Of a DNA stretch of 64,000 nt, positions 1 to 12,741 are shown in pieces; the first letter of the stretch is position 1; the number at the start of each line of letters is the position of its first letter. Made by a program: the position numbers and the translations under genes. A model generated the notes under the pieces. The model made no database searches, was not told where the DNA came from, and worked only from the letters and a program-made list of their open reading frames with translations. Source of the DNA: an uncultured Pelagibacteraceae bacterium (GTDB lineage: Bacteria; Pseudomonadota; Alphaproteobacteria; Pelagibacterales; Pelagibacteraceae); NCBI GenBank assembly GCA_902604355.1, contig CACKYN010000001.1, positions 1 through 64,000 of the forward strand, read 5' to 3'.

Positions 1-531
1 ACATTTTATAATTTTGCTTATTGTTGATTTTTTTAGCAAACTATAATCGCCAAAATTATTTTTGTTTAAATAAATTTTTTGATGATTTATATATTTATTG
101 GTAAGTGCTAAATTATAAAAGATTACTTTTTTTATATTTCCTAAATTTTTTTTTAATAATTCGAAATTGGTTTTTTCAGGTTCGACACAAAAATATTTGC
201 TAATTTTAAGCTTTTGATTAATAAGCTGTTTTGAAGTTAAGCCTACATTTGCTCCAATATCAATAAACACAAATTTTTGACTTTTACTTATTAAATTTTT
301 TTTTATATATTTGACAACAAAATATTCCCATTCTCCATTTTTTAAAATATTTGGAGTGATTATCTCGTCTACCTTCGTACTAAATATTGTATTTTTTTTG
401 CCAAGTTTGCAGTCTTTTTTAAATTTAAGTTCAATATTTTCTATATCAAAATATCTTGAATTTGAGTTTAAAAGCATAAAGAAAATACTTTTAAAGTTGT
501 TTAAAAATATATTTCTTATGTATTTTCTCAT
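1..531 (-). CDS. FkbM-family methyltransferase, N-terminal part (3' end runs off the left edge)
   Basis: Manual minus-strand translation from ATG at 531 is open to position 1: MRKYIRNIFLNNFKSIFFMLLNSNSRYFDIENIELKF...VFIDIGANVGLTSKQLI...FCVEPEKTNFELLKKNL; SAM-binding DIGANVG and VEP motifs. Not in ORF track because partial. Confidence 0.85.
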   Translation of the reverse strand, partial: MRKYIRNIFLNNFKSIFFMLLNSNSRYFDIENIELKFKKDCKLGKKNTIFSTKVDEIITPNILKNGEWEYFVVKYIKKNLISKSQKFVFIDIGANVGLTSKQLINQKLKISKYFCVEPEKTNFELLKKNLGNIKKVIFYNLALTNKYINHQKIYLNKNNFGDYSLLKKSTISKIIKC

Positions 532-585
532 TTTCCTATTAGTTTTTATAAATTATAAATATTCTGGTTAATATATATATTTTTA

Positions 586-675
586 GGAGAGGTGGCCGAG
601 TGGTTGAAGGCGCACGCTTGGAAAGCGTGTAAAGGAGCAATCTTTTCATGGGTTCGAATCCCATTCTCTCCGCCA
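586..675 (+). tRNA. tRNA-Ser(GGA)
   Basis: Acceptor GGAGAGG..TCTCTCC, anticodon loop CTTGGAAAG, long class II variable arm, GGTTCGAATCC T-arm, encoded CCA. Confidence 0.95.
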
Positions 676-760
676 TCAAAAAAGCTTTGATTATCAGGGC
701 TGATTCACATTTTTTATTTTTCTCTTGTAAAGATAAATCAGTATTTTTTTTAAAAAATGT

Positions 761-766
761 TATAAT
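761..766 (+). promoter_or_regulatory. candidate -10 element of gyrB
   Basis: Perfect TATAAT 24 bp upstream of the gyrB ATG; AT-rich background makes this tentative. Confidence 0.35.
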
Positions 767-787
767 TAATTTCTTTCCAGATATTAA

Positions 788-2848
<2,061 letters not shown>

Positions 2849-2850
2849 AA

Positions 2851-4131
2851 ATGAAGTTTTTTGAAACTTCAAAGCAATACTCTTTTAAAAAATCTACCTA
2901 TGTAACTTTAAGGTGGATTGGTATTATTGGTCAATTTATAGCTGTAAACTTTGTATATTTAATTTTAAATTTTAAATTTGATTTTTTTTTATCAAATTTT
3001 ATAATTTTATTGGGGATACTTAGTAATTTTTATTTAATTTATATTTATAAAAAAACGCAATTATCGGACAGATCAGCATTTGTTTTCTTGTTTATCGATA
3101 TAATTCAACTGAGTGCACTACTTTATTTGACTGGAGGCATTGTGAATCCATTTGTCATCTTTCTACTAATACCTAGTGTATTTTCGTCTTCAAACTTAAG
3201 TTTAAAAACTAATTCATTATTAGTAAGTCTAACTGCTGTATTAATTTTATTTTTGACTTTTTATTCTAAAGATTTACCTTCACCTTTAAGTGCTCATTTT
3301 CATGTAAGCCCTTACTATTATTTTTCCATACCAATTGCTTTAGTAATTGCATTATTCTTTTTAAACTATTTTGCTATGACATTTGGTTCACAATCACGTT
3401 TGAGAAAAGACGCTTTGTCAAAAATGGAAGAAGTAATGGCAAAGGAACACGAATTATTATCTTTAGGTGGTCAAGCAGCAGCTGCAGCTCATTCACTAGG
3501 CACTCCACTTTCAACAATTAAAATAATTACTCAAGATTTAGCTAAACAATTAGAGAATAATAAAGAATTTGAGAAAGACTTAGAATTACTAAATAGTCAG
3601 GTGGAAAGATGTAATCAAATTTTAAAAAGATTAAGTCTTAATCCAGTTGAAGAAGACGATTTTATAGACAATGATATAACTATAAGAGAATATTTATCTG
3701 AAATTATTGCATCTTTCAAAGAGATAAGTAAAAAAAAATTTATATTTAATTTTGATCAAGATTCAAACCCAAAAAAAATAAGTAAATCTATTGAGATTGT
3801 ATATGGATTAAGAAATTTTATAGGTAATGCTAACAAGTTCTCAAAAAAAAAAATTTTTATAAATTTGAAAAGTGATAGTGAGATGACAGAAATAACAATA
3901 GAGGATGATGGAGATGGTTATCCTAGAGATATTCTATCTAAAATTGGTGAACCCTACTTAAAAGCTAGTAATCCTGAAGATAAATCAAAAACAGGTTTAG
4001 GACTTGGATTATTTATTGGAAAGACTTTATTAGAAAAAAACTTTGCTTCATTAAATTTTAGAAACTCTAAAACTAGAAGTGGGGCAGAGGTTTTAATTCA
4101 TTGGCGGAATGCTGACTTGTTTAATATCTAA
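2851..4131 (+). CDS. regB: RegB/PrrB/ActS-type redox-sensing histidine kinase
   Basis: N-terminal membrane helices, GGIVNPF quinone-site-like motif, H-box [14 protein letters not shown], HATPase motifs GDGYP and [14 protein letters not shown]. Confidence 0.88.
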   Translation: MKFFETSKQYSFKKSTYVTLRWIGIIGQFIAVNFVYLILNFKFDFFLSNFIILLGILSNFYLIYIYKKTQLSDRSAFVFLFIDIIQLSALLYLTGGIVNPFVIFLLIPSVFSSSNLSLKTNSLLVSLTAVLILFLTFYSKDLPSPLSAHFHVSPYYYFSIPIALVIALFFLNYFAMTFGSQSRLRKDALSKMEEVMAKEHELLSLGGQAAAAAHSLGTPLSTIKIITQDLAKQLENNKEFEKDLELLNSQVERCNQILKRLSLNPVEEDDFIDNDITIREYLSEIIASFKEISKKKFIFNFDQDSNPKKISKSIEIVYGLRNFIGNANKFSKKKIFINLKSDSEMTEITIEDDGDGYPRDILSKIGEPYLKASNPEDKSKTGLGLGLFIGKTLLEKNFASLNFRNSKTRSGAEVLIHWRNADLFNI

Positions 4132-5924
4132 TGATATTTTTTTTTTGTTTCAAAAAGAGAACTTAATTGGGAAATCATAACATCTCCTAACTCATTAACA
4201 TCTGTTATCTTAATTGCTTTATCATAATATCTAGAAACATCATGACCAATCCCTATTGCAAGTACCTCAATATCAGATTTATTTTCAATATATTTAACTA
4301 TTTTTTTAAGATGTTTTTCAAGGAAATCACCAGAGTTTACAGAAAGAGTTGAGTCATCAACAGGAGCTCCATCAGAAATAATCATTAAAATTTTTCTCTC
4401 CTCTTTTCTCTTTTTAATTCTACTGTAAGCCCAAGATATTGCTTCCCCATCAATATTTTCTTTTAGCAGGCCTTCTTTTAGCATAAGCCCCAAGTTATTT
4501 TTTGCTTGCCTCCAGTGAGTATCTGCACCTTTATAAATTATATGTCTTAAATCATTTAATCTTCCAGGAGTTTTTGGTTTTGAACTTTTAGCCCATAGTT
4601 CTCTTGACTGTCCACCTTTCCAGTTTTTTGTTGTAAAACCTAAAATTTCAACTTTAACAGAACATCTTTCTAAAGTTCTAGATAAAATATCAGCACAAAT
4701 CGCTGCTATGGTAATTGGTCTTCCCCTCATCGATCCTGAGTTATCTATTAACAGAGTGACAACAGTGTCTTTGAAGTCTAAATCTTTTTCTTTTTTAAAC
4801 GATAAGGAATTGTAAGGATCCATTATTATTCTTGGTAGTTTTGAACTATCAAGCAATCCTTCCTCTAAATCAAATTCCCATGCCCTATTTTGTTTTGCAA
4901 GTAACTGTCTTTGAAGTTTATTTGCTAGCTTTGTAATGATATCTTGAAAACCTATTAATTGTTGGTCTAAACTTTTTCTTAGTTTACTCGCTTCATCTGC
5001 ATTTTCTAGGTTTTCTGCTTTTACAATTTCATCAAATTGGGTGGTAAAGATTTTATAATCAAGGTTTAGATTATCGATATTCTTTTTTAAAACCTGCTCC
5101 GTACTTTGTTCTTCCGACTCTATTTCAGATAGTTGTTCGTCTAAATTAAATTCATCTACATCATAATCTGAATCTAAAGTAGCTTGGGTTTCTTGATCAT
5201 TATTTTCATCCTTGTCATCCTCATTGTCATTATTTTGATCATCATTTGAAGGATTATCTTGCCCGTGATCCTGATTATCCTCGTTAGTTTGATCTTCCTC
5301 ACTTTGAAAAATATCCATTTCCTCCAAAATTTTAGAAAAGCGAGAGCTATATGTATTTTGATCTTCAAGATTGTCTAATAAAAATTCTTTGTGTTTTTCT
5401 ATAGATTTTTCAAAGTCTTTTTCCCAAAAATTAAGCATTTTTGAGGTTAATGGATTAAGTTTAACTTTATGAAAATTTTTAAGCATGTAAAGTTCAAATG
5501 CCTCAGAAACAGTAACATCTTCTTTATTTTTTAATTGATCTCTTCGCTTTTGATCAATTATTTGAGAATAATTTTCACGAAAATTTTTTTCAATACCCTT
5601 TAACATTTTACCACCTAACGCCTCATATCTTATTTTTTCTGCAATATTATAAAGTGATCTTGAGGAATTATTTCCTGGCAAATTTTTTTTATAAATAGCA
5701 TCATTAGAAAACTTTTTCTTTAAAGCAGAAGAATCTGTTTCTGCTCGTAGTTTTATTAAATCACTTGGACTGTTTATGTTATCAATTTCTATAGAACTTG
5801 TATCTTTAGATTTATTTTTTTCAGATTCTTTTTTACTTAAATTAAAGTCATCAGATATAACTTTTGCAGTTGAAGTTAATGCAATCCTAAATTTTTCTTT
5901 TATATTGCTTACTCTAGAGCTCAT
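4128..5924 (-). CDS. cobT: CobT-like cobaltochelatase subunit with VWA domain
   Basis: Acidic low-complexity middle region, C-terminal [21 protein letters not shown], adjacent to cobS. Confidence 0.9.
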   Translation of the reverse strand: MSSRVSNIKEKFRIALTSTAKVISDDFNLSKKESEKNKSKDTSSIEIDNINSPSDLIKLRAETDSSALKKKFSNDAIYKKNLPGNNSSRSLYNIAEKIRYEALGGKMLKGIEKNFRENYSQIIDQKRRDQLKNKEDVTVSEAFELYMLKNFHKVKLNPLTSKMLNFWEKDFEKSIEKHKEFLLDNLEDQNTYSSRFSKILEEMDIFQSEEDQTNEDNQDHGQDNPSNDDQNNDNEDDKDENNDQETQATLDSDYDVDEFNLDEQLSEIESEEQSTEQVLKKNIDNLNLDYKIFTTQFDEIVKAENLENADEASKLRKSLDQQLIGFQDIITKLANKLQRQLLAKQNRAWEFDLEEGLLDSSKLPRIIMDPYNSLSFKKEKDLDFKDTVVTLLIDNSGSMRGRPITIAAICADILSRTLERCSVKVEILGFTTKNWKGGQSRELWAKSSKPKTPGRLNDLRHIIYKGADTHWRQAKNNLGLMLKEGLLKENIDGEAISWAYSRIKKRKEERKILMIISDGAPVDDSTLSVNSGDFLEKHLKKIVKYIENKSDIEVLAIGIGHDVSRYYDKAIKITDVNELGDVMISQLSSLFETKKKYH

Positions 5925-6899
5925 TTAAATTTGAATATTTATCAATGATTCAGGCAATTCTTCGCCAAAACATCTTTGATAATATTCTGCAATAGTATTT
6001 TTTTCAATATCATCACATTTATTTAGAAAGGTTACTCTAAAAGCGTAACCAATATCTTTAAAGATCTCTGAATTTTCTGCCCAGTGCATAACAGTTCTCG
6101 GACTCATAACTGTTGAAATATCACCTGCGATAAATCCTTTACGTGTCAAAGAAGCTACTTTGATCATGTTGGAAACAATTTCTTTCCCTTTTGAATTGTT
6201 CAAATTTTTATTTTTAGCTAAAATAATATCCATTTCTTTATCAAGACTAAGATAATTTAGTGTCGTTACTATATTCCATCTATCCATTTGACCTTGGTTT
6301 ATTTGTTGAGTACCGTGGTAAAGACCACTGGTATCGCCTAAACCTACAGTATTTGATGTTGCAAATAATCTAAAAAATTTATTTTGTTTTATTACTTTAT
6401 TTTTATCCAACAACGTAAAATTACCTTCTGCCTCTAAAACTCGCTGTATCACAAACATAACATCAGGTCTTCCTGCATCATATTCGTCAAACACTAGGGC
6501 GACTGGATTTTGGATAGACCATGGTAAAATTCCTTCGTTGAATTGAGTGACTTGCTTACCTTCTTTTAAAACTATAGCATCTTTTCCTATTAAATCTATT
6601 CGGCTAACATGGCTATCTAGGTTTACACGAATACACGGCCAATTTAGTCTAGCGGCTATTTGTTCTATATGAGTAGATTTTCCTGTACCATGATATCCCT
6701 GAACTAAAACTCTTTTATTAAACGAAAATCCAGAAATTATTGCTAGGGTAGTATCTCTATCAAATTTATAACTTTTATCAATTTCAGGAACATAGTCATT
6801 TTTTTTTGAAAATGCTTCTACTTCCATCTCTGAATCTATTCCAAAAGTTTGTTTCAAGGAAACTTTAATATCAGGTTTTATGTCAAGATTTGGTGTCAA
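5925..6899 (-). CDS. cobS: CobS-like AAA+ cobaltochelatase subunit (MoxR-like)
   Basis: Walker [19 protein letters not shown], Walker [17 protein letters not shown], sensor [10 protein letters not shown]. Confidence 0.93.
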   Translation of the reverse strand: MTPNLDIKPDIKVSLKQTFGIDSEMEVEAFSKKNDYVPEIDKSYKFDRDTTLAIISGFSFNKRVLVQGYHGTGKSTHIEQIAARLNWPCIRVNLDSHVSRIDLIGKDAIVLKEGKQVTQFNEGILPWSIQNPVALVFDEYDAGRPDVMFVIQRVLEAEGNFTLLDKNKVIKQNKFFRLFATSNTVGLGDTSGLYHGTQQINQGQMDRWNIVTTLNYLSLDKEMDIILAKNKNLNNSKGKEIVSNMIKVASLTRKGFIAGDISTVMSPRTVMHWAENSEIFKDIGYAFRVTFLNKCDDIEKNTIAEYYQRCFGEELPESLINIQI

Positions 6900-7416
6900 T
6901 TTTATCTCTATATGTATTTTTTAGCTGAGTATAAGCTAAAGTTATTAATTTAAGTTTTTCCTCGTATTTTTTATTTCCAGAATTCATATCAGGGTGGAAT
7001 TTTTTCACAAGCACTTTGAATTTATCCTGTATTTTCTTCCACTTTAGGCCTACAGAAATACCAAGAATACCAAACGCTTTGATATCTTTGTGGTCAAATT
7101 TAAATTGACGCATATGATCATAGTCACCATTAATTTTATCTTTATCTAATTCATCTTTTAATGTTGTATTCCAGAGAACTTTAAAAAAATTATCTGAAGA
7201 GCTAAAACTCTGAGTAGGCTTATGCCAGATCATATCAGATTTCAAAAAATCCATTATTTGGTCATCATTCATTCCTGAAAAATAATTCCAATTTTTATTA
7301 AATTCTTTTACATGCTCCAGACAAAGCATTCTAAATTTTTTACTATTATCTTTTTCAACTGGTGCTTTATATTCACCTATTTCATTACAATTATTCCAGT
7401 CACAAATATTTTTCAT
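6883..7416 (-). CDS. DnaJ-domain protein
   Basis: C-terminal J-domain [33 protein letters not shown] (HPD). Start moved to the internal Met ([10 protein letters not shown]) at 7416. Confidence 0.85.
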   Translation of the reverse strand: MKNICDWNNCNEIGEYKAPVEKDNSKKFRMLCLEHVKEFNKNWNYFSGMNDDQIMDFLKSDMIWHKPTQSFSSSDNFFKVLWNTTLKDELDKDKINGDYDHMRQFKFDHKDIKAFGILGISVGLKWKKIQDKFKVLVKKFHPDMNSGNKKYEEKLKLITLAYTQLKNTYRDKIDTKS

Positions 7417-7420
7417 GATA

Positions 7421-7434
7421 TATAATAAATTATA
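7421..7434. promoter_or_regulatory. candidate divergent promoter pair, inverted -10 boxes TATAAT-AA-ATTATA
   Basis: Perfect inverted repeat in the 21-bp gap between the two divergent ATGs (7416 minus, 7438 plus). Confidence 0.45.
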
Positions 7435-7437
7435 CTT

Positions 7438-7698
7438 ATGGATATAAATCACTTAATAGCAATTGTAAAAAAAAAATTACAAAATCAGATAAATATTGAA
7501 GACATTAAAATTGAGGACAAATCTTTTCTTCATAAAAATCATGCTGGCAACCAAGAAGGTAAATTTCATCTGAAAATAAGTTTAATCTCTAGTGAACTCA
7601 AAATTATGAATAAGATAGAAAGTAATAAGAAAATTTATAAAATTCTAGATAAGGAAATGAAAGAGTCTATTCACTCAATACAAATCCTAATTTCGTAA
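7438..7698 (+). CDS. BolA family protein
   Basis: BolA fold pattern: HKNHAGNQEGKFHLKISLIS...LDKEMKESIHSIQI. Confidence 0.85.
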   Translation: MDINHLIAIVKKKLQNQINIEDIKIEDKSFLHKNHAGNQEGKFHLKISLISSELKIMNKIESNKKIYKILDKEMKESIHSIQILIS

Positions 7699-8793
7699 AA
7701 AAATTTTTAAAAAAAAACCTATTTTTTTTTTAGAATACTCTTTATTAATTATTGGGACCCCAATTTTTTTGAGTAAAACCAAATTAATATTATTTGATCT
7801 ATTTTTCTTATCTTTTGCCATAAAGCTTAAAATTTTGTTTACATCTTTTGGACTAAAAAATTTTCTTACAGAAGATGGTAAATCAGAATTATCGATGTGA
7901 TCTATGATGGAATAATACTCTCTTTTATTCATAAATCTTGTTTTAAGGCTAAAATTTAGTGCTGTTTTCATTCCAAGTATTACAGCTTCTCCATGATTTA
8001 GCTTTTTACTAAATCCTAATGTTGCTTCATAAGCATGCGCAAACGAATGACCAAAATTTAAAATTTTTCTTAAACCCTTTTCTTTTTCGTCTTTTTGAAC
8101 TATCGCTTTTTTAATTTTACAACTTTCATGAATAGCCTTTTCAAGAAACGGAGAAGTAAGCTTTAAAATTTTATTTTTATGAATGTTTAAAAAATTATAA
8201 AATTTTTTGTTTCCAATAATTGAATGTTTTAAAATTTCTCCATATCCACAAACTATCTCTCTCTTAGGTAACGTTTTTAAAAATTCAGTATCAGAAATAA
8301 CAAGATTGGGCTGGTAAAAACTCCCAACTAGATTTTTCCCATATTTAGTATTTACACCAGTCTTACCACCAATTGATGAGTCAACTTGAGACAAAAGAGT
8401 AGTTGGTATGTTTATAAATTTAAGTCCCCTCTTGAAAAGACTTGCGGCAAAACCGCTTATATCCCCTGTAATTCCTCCTCCAATAGATATCAAACAGTCA
8501 TCTCTTGAAAAATTTTTATTTAGCAAAATTTCTAAAATCCTGTTTATACTATTCATATTCTTATTTAATTCATTGGCTTTAAAATAATGAATATAACTCG
8601 TTTTATTTTTTAAAGATTTTTTAATTATTGAAACAAATTTTTTAGGAACATTACTATCTACAACTAAAAGACATCTATTAAATTTAATTGAATTAGATCT
8701 TGTAATTTGAGAAATATTTGCAGATATTTTTTTTCCAATATAGATAGGATATTTCTGTGTCTTTGTTTCTATATTTAATTTAATTTGACTCAT
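7687..8793 (-). CDS. aroB: 3-dehydroquinate synthase
   Basis: GGGITGDISGFAASLFKRGL, IPTTLLSQVDSSIGGKTGVN, LNFGHSFAHAYE, HGEAVILGM. Confidence 0.96.
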   Translation of the reverse strand: MSQIKLNIETKTQKYPIYIGKKISANISQITRSNSIKFNRCLLVVDSNVPKKFVSIIKKSLKNKTSYIHYFKANELNKNMNSINRILEILLNKNFSRDDCLISIGGGITGDISGFAASLFKRGLKFINIPTTLLSQVDSSIGGKTGVNTKYGKNLVGSFYQPNLVISDTEFLKTLPKREIVCGYGEILKHSIIGNKKFYNFLNIHKNKILKLTSPFLEKAIHESCKIKKAIVQKDEKEKGLRKILNFGHSFAHAYEATLGFSKKLNHGEAVILGMKTALNFSLKTRFMNKREYYSIIDHIDNSDLPSSVRKFFSPKDVNKILSFMAKDKKNRSNNINLVLLKKIGVPIINKEYSKKKIGFFLKIFLRN

Positions 8794-9292
8794 AAATTTT
8801 AATTATTTTATTAACTACTTCATTTTTAGTTAAGTTATCACATTTAATTTCAAATAAAGCTTTTGCATATACGTTAGAGCGTTTTTGAATTAAATCAATT
8901 ATTTGATCATCAGATGAGTTTATCGCAAGAGGTCTTTTTTTACTATTTTTTATTCTACCTAATAAAATATTTTTATTCCAGTTTAGCCAAAACGATAAAT
9001 GACTTTTTAAAACTTCTTTTCTAATATTTTCATTCATAAAAGCTCCACCACCAAGAGATATCACAGAGGAATGTAGTTTTAAATTTTTTAGCGTTACTTT
9101 CTCTTCAACTTTTCTAAAAAAATCTTCACCTTTATCCTCAAACATTTTGTTTATTGTTGTGCCTATTTTTTTTTCAATCTCATTATCTATATCTATAAAA
9201 TTTAATTTTAGTTTTTTTGCGACCAACATGCCTATAGAACTCTTTCCAGATCCCATCATTCCTAAAAACACAAGATTTTCTTTTGATTTCAT
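8780..9292 (-). CDS. aroK: shikimate kinase
   Basis: P-loop FLGMMGSGKSSIGMLVAKKL, D-x-D FIDIDNEIE, VISLGGGAFM. Start trimmed to MKSKENLVFLG. Confidence 0.93.
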   Translation of the reverse strand: MKSKENLVFLGMMGSGKSSIGMLVAKKLKLNFIDIDNEIEKKIGTTINKMFEDKGEDFFRKVEEKVTLKNLKLHSSVISLGGGAFMNENIRKEVLKSHLSFWLNWNKNILLGRIKNSKKRPLAINSSDDQIIDLIQKRSNVYAKALFEIKCDNLTKNEVVNKIIKIYESN

Positions 9293-9349
9293 AAGTTTCT
9301 TTATTGAAAAAACACAAATATGTCTTAATTTGAAATTATTTAAAGTTAT

Positions 9350-9532
9350 ATGCAATTTACTAAAAACACAAGTTCAGGCAAAGCTAGTATTACAGGAATT
9401 GTAATTAAGTTAACACTTGGATTGATTATTGTTATAGGAATTGTATTTTTTATAAACTCATTAGATTTTCCTGCACCTAAAAAAGAAATAGAAAAAATAA
9501 TTCCAAATGAAAATTTTAAAATTGTTAAATAA
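9350..9532 (+). CDS. small single-TM protein (60 aa)
   Basis: One strong hydrophobic helix ITGIVIKLTLGLIIVIGIVFFIN; overlaps the next gene's start. Confidence 0.6.
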   Translation: MQFTKNTSSGKASITGIVIKLTLGLIIVIGIVFFINSLDFPAPKKEIEKIIPNENFKIVK

Positions 9533-11270
9533 GAGATATTTTTCAATTTTAATATTTTATTTATTATCAGGGATAAATACGCTCGCAGAAGATAAACCAG
9601 TTGATATCTGGAATTTAGAAAAAAAAGAAACAGATATTGTTGAAGAATCCAATATCTCTGATCAAGACCAAAACAATAGCACTGGAAGCAGAATTTATGA
9701 TATGCAATCAAACAAGAAAAACGATCCAATTAAACTAGACCAAGATGTTGTGTCGAAAGAAATTAAAATTGTAGGATTATATGATCCAGCCGAATATGGA
9801 CTAAGTATTGATATGTGGTCAAATTCTGATGGGTCAAAGTTAAAAAGTCTTTTTGAAAACATAAATAAATATAATCTTTCACAAGATGCTTCTGAAATAA
9901 TGAATATTTCCATGTTAACTAATGCTTACTATCCAAATCAAAATATAACTGAGAAAGAGTTTTTGAAATTTAAATCTGATTGGTTAATTAAAAACTCTAA
10001 TTTAGCGCTAATTGAAGAATACTTGATAAAAAATCAGTCCATCAACCTTCATCCTGAGCTAACTCGATTTTTAGTAGACACTTATTTATCTGACTCAAAC
10101 ATAAAAAAATCATGTGAAATTTTTTCCAATTTTACCATACCAATCGAGGATAATTATTTGTCTAAGTTCAATTTATATTGTTTAATTAATTATGGTAAAA
10201 ATGAAGAGGCTCAATTAATTTTAGATTTAAAAAAAGAACTTGGTTTTCAAGATGATTACTATGAAAATAAAATAAGTTATTTATTTGGATATGTAGAGGA
10301 AGCAGATAAAGCAATTTCTGAAAACTCTATTTTAGATTTTCACTTAGCACATAGAACTGACCCTGAATTTTCTTTTGAGCCAAATGTAAATACTCCAAAA
10401 TTTATTTGGAAATATTTATCCTCATCCAATCTTCTTTATAATATTCAAGATATAGAAATTACAGATATAGATAAAATTTCTACGATTGAAAAAGCAGTTC
10501 ATGATAAAAATTATTCAGAAAAAGATTTATTTGAACTTTATAAAAAGTTTCAATTTAATATTAGTCAACTCTTAAACGCACAGGAAGTTTATAAATCCTT
10601 ACCACCTATAGAAGGGAGAGCGCTCTTATACCAACGAACACTTTTAACAGAGGAGCCAAATTTAAAATTAGAGTTGATGAAAACTTTAAAAGATGTCTTT
10701 AATAAGGATGAAATTGGCAATGCTTTTGATGAAGAATTAAAACGTTTTTTAAATCAAATTTCAGAAGATGATGTGCCTTCAAATTATACAACTTTTTATA
10801 ATAGCTATTCTAAAATGGAGAAAGTGAAAGATAAAAAAATAAAATTTAACAACAAAGTTTTGCATCAATCTAAATTAGTGAATTATTTTAATGGGGACTA
10901 CGCTAAATCCCAGATCGAACAAGATTTAGAAAAATTTTTAAAGAAAATCAAAAAAGATAAAAAATATTTATTATCCAAAAAAGATATTATTTTTTTAGAA
11001 GCATTGAAATCTGATGGAATTCAAATTTCAAAAAAATATGATAGCTTATATAAGATTAACCAGTCAGAAATGCCCGCAGATATTCAGTTCATGATTGAAA
11101 ACAATGAAATTGGCGCTGCATTGCTAAGAGTAATTGAAGTCATTGGTCCAGAAAAAATTGAAAATCTGGATGAAGATACGGTTTATTTTATCATCAATAC
11201 ACTCAATCAGATAAATGTTGATTTGATTAGAAATAAACTTTTGTTAAAAGTTCTACCTTTAAAAGTATAA
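9507..11270 (+). CDS. hypothetical exported protein
   Basis: 587 aa ORF with N-terminal signal-like segment (RYFSILIFYLLSGINTLAE); no domain recognised. Confidence 0.75.
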   Translation: MKILKLLNKRYFSILIFYLLSGINTLAEDKPVDIWNLEKKETDIVEESNISDQDQNNSTGSRIYDMQSNKKNDPIKLDQDVVSKEIKIVGLYDPAEYGLSIDMWSNSDGSKLKSLFENINKYNLSQDASEIMNISMLTNAYYPNQNITEKEFLKFKSDWLIKNSNLALIEEYLIKNQSINLHPELTRFLVDTYLSDSNIKKSCEIFSNFTIPIEDNYLSKFNLYCLINYGKNEEAQLILDLKKELGFQDDYYENKISYLFGYVEEADKAISENSILDFHLAHRTDPEFSFEPNVNTPKFIWKYLSSSNLLYNIQDIEITDIDKISTIEKAVHDKNYSEKDLFELYKKFQFNISQLLNAQEVYKSLPPIEGRALLYQRTLLTEEPNLKLELMKTLKDVFNKDEIGNAFDEELKRFLNQISEDDVPSNYTTFYNSYSKMEKVKDKKIKFNNKVLHQSKLVNYFNGDYAKSQIEQDLEKFLKKIKKDKKYLLSKKDIIFLEALKSDGIQISKKYDSLYKINQSEMPADIQFMIENNEIGAALLRVIEVIGPEKIENLDEDTVYFIINTLNQINVDLIRNKLLLKVLPLKV

Positions 11271-11295
11271 AATTTATAATAAAATAAATTTAAAC

Positions 11296-11814
11296 ATGGC
11301 TATAAGAACTATAATTACAGAACCCAGTAAACTGCTGAGACAAGTTTCAAAACCAGTAAGTAAAGTTGGAAAAGAAGAGCAGAAACTAATGAAGGATATG
11401 TTGGAGACAATGTATGCTGCCAACGGAATTGGTCTAGCTGCAATACAAGTTGGAATACCAAAAAGGATTATTGTCATGGATATTTGCAAAGAAGAAAATA
11501 AAAAAGAGCCAAGATATTTTGTAAATCCTATAATTAAAAATAAAGATCCTTTAAAAGCAACTTATGAAGAAGGATGCCTTTCTGTTCCAAACCAATTTGC
11601 AGATGTAGATAGACCAAGTAAATGTGAAGTAGAATATTTAGATTATAATGGACAAAAACAATTGCTAAAGGCTGAAGGTTTACTTGCTACATGTATTCAA
11701 CATGAAATGGATCACTTAGAGGGAATATTATTTATTGATTATCTTTCAAAATTAAAAAGATCGATGATAATTAAAAAACTATCAAAATTAAAATCAAGTA
11801 CTGCCGAAGTTTAA
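11296..11814 (+). CDS. def: peptide deformylase
   Basis: GIGLAAIQVG, EEGCLSVP, QHEMDHLEGILFIDYLS. Confidence 0.97.
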   Translation: MAIRTIITEPSKLLRQVSKPVSKVGKEEQKLMKDMLETMYAANGIGLAAIQVGIPKRIIVMDICKEENKKEPRYFVNPIIKNKDPLKATYEEGCLSVPNQFADVDRPSKCEVEYLDYNGQKQLLKAEGLLATCIQHEMDHLEGILFIDYLSKLKRSMIIKKLSKLKSSTAEV

Positions 11815-11817
11815 TTC

Positions 11818-12741
11818 ATGGCTAAGAAAATTATTTTTATGGGCACGCCTATGTTTGCTGTACCAATTTTGAAATCTCTTTATCAAAATGGATATCCTGT
11901 GACATGCGTTTATACTCAACCTCCTCAAAAATCACATCGTGGACAAAAAATTAACAAATCTCCTATTCAAGGAATTTCTGAAACTTTAAATTTAGAGTAC
12001 AGGGCACCATCAACTTTAAAAGAAAATAAAGAAGAATACGAATTTTTTAAATCTTTAGATGCAGATCTAGCAATTGTTGTAGCCTATGGACAAATTATAC
12101 CTAAAGAATTTTTAAGTTTAACAAAAAAAGGATTTATAAATATACATGCATCTATTCTACCCAAGTGGAGAGGAGCGGCACCTATACAAAGAGCTATAAT
12201 GAATTTAGATAAAGAAACTGGGGTCACTATTATGAAAATAGAAGAAAAATTAGACACAGGTCCAGTTTGCAATACTTATAAAATCAATATGGATAATAAT
12301 TTTAATTCTGCTGAAATTGCTGAAAAATTATCTTTTATTGCCGCAGAAAAAATTTTAGATAACATTGATGACATACTTGAAGACAAAGCAACTTTCGTGG
12401 ATCAAGATCATTCCAAAGCAACTTATGCTCCAAAAATTCAAAAGACAGAGGGTTTAATTGATTGGACGAGTGATGCAGAAAATATTATAGGCAAAATAAA
12501 CGGTTTATATCCGATCCCAGGTGCTTTTTTTATATCAAGTGGTGAGAGATATAAAATTTTAAAAGCAGAAATCAGCAATGGGATTGGAAATCCAGGAGAG
12601 GTCCTTAATGATTATTTAGAAATTGCTTGTGGAGACAGGCAATCAATTAAAGTCACGGAGATACAAAGACAAGGAAAAAGGCCCCAAAATATTGGTGAAT
12701 TTATGCTTGGTACACGAATTAGAAAAGGCCATCAGATTTAA
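11818..12741 (+). CDS. fmt: methionyl-tRNA formyltransferase
   Basis: IFMGTPMFAVPIL, NIHASILPKWRGAAPIQRAI, next to def. Confidence 0.97.
   Translation: MAKKIIFMGTPMFAVPILKSLYQNGYPVTCVYTQPPQKSHRGQKINKSPIQGISETLNLEYRAPSTLKENKEEYEFFKSLDADLAIVVAYGQIIPKEFLSLTKKGFINIHASILPKWRGAAPIQRAIMNLDKETGVTIMKIEEKLDTGPVCNTYKINMDNNFNSAEIAEKLSFIAAEKILDNIDDILEDKATFVDQDHSKATYAPKIQKTEGLIDWTSDAENIIGKINGLYPIPGAFFISSGERYKILKAEISNGIGNPGEVLNDYLEIACGDRQSIKVTEIQRQGKRPQNIGEFMLGTRIRKGHQI

Noticed and set aside
311-571. 86-aa plus-strand ORF at left edge
   Set aside because: Antisense to the FkbM methyltransferase frame, which has recognisable motifs.
5174-5368. 64-aa ORF and repetitive Asp/Asn/Glu tract as a possible tandem repeat
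   Set aside because: It is the acidic low-complexity linker of CobT; the overlapping ORF is a frame shadow.
9346-9913. Minus-strand ORFs of 127 and 72 aa opposite the exported-protein gene
   Set aside because: No motif, fully overlapped by better-supported plus-strand frames.
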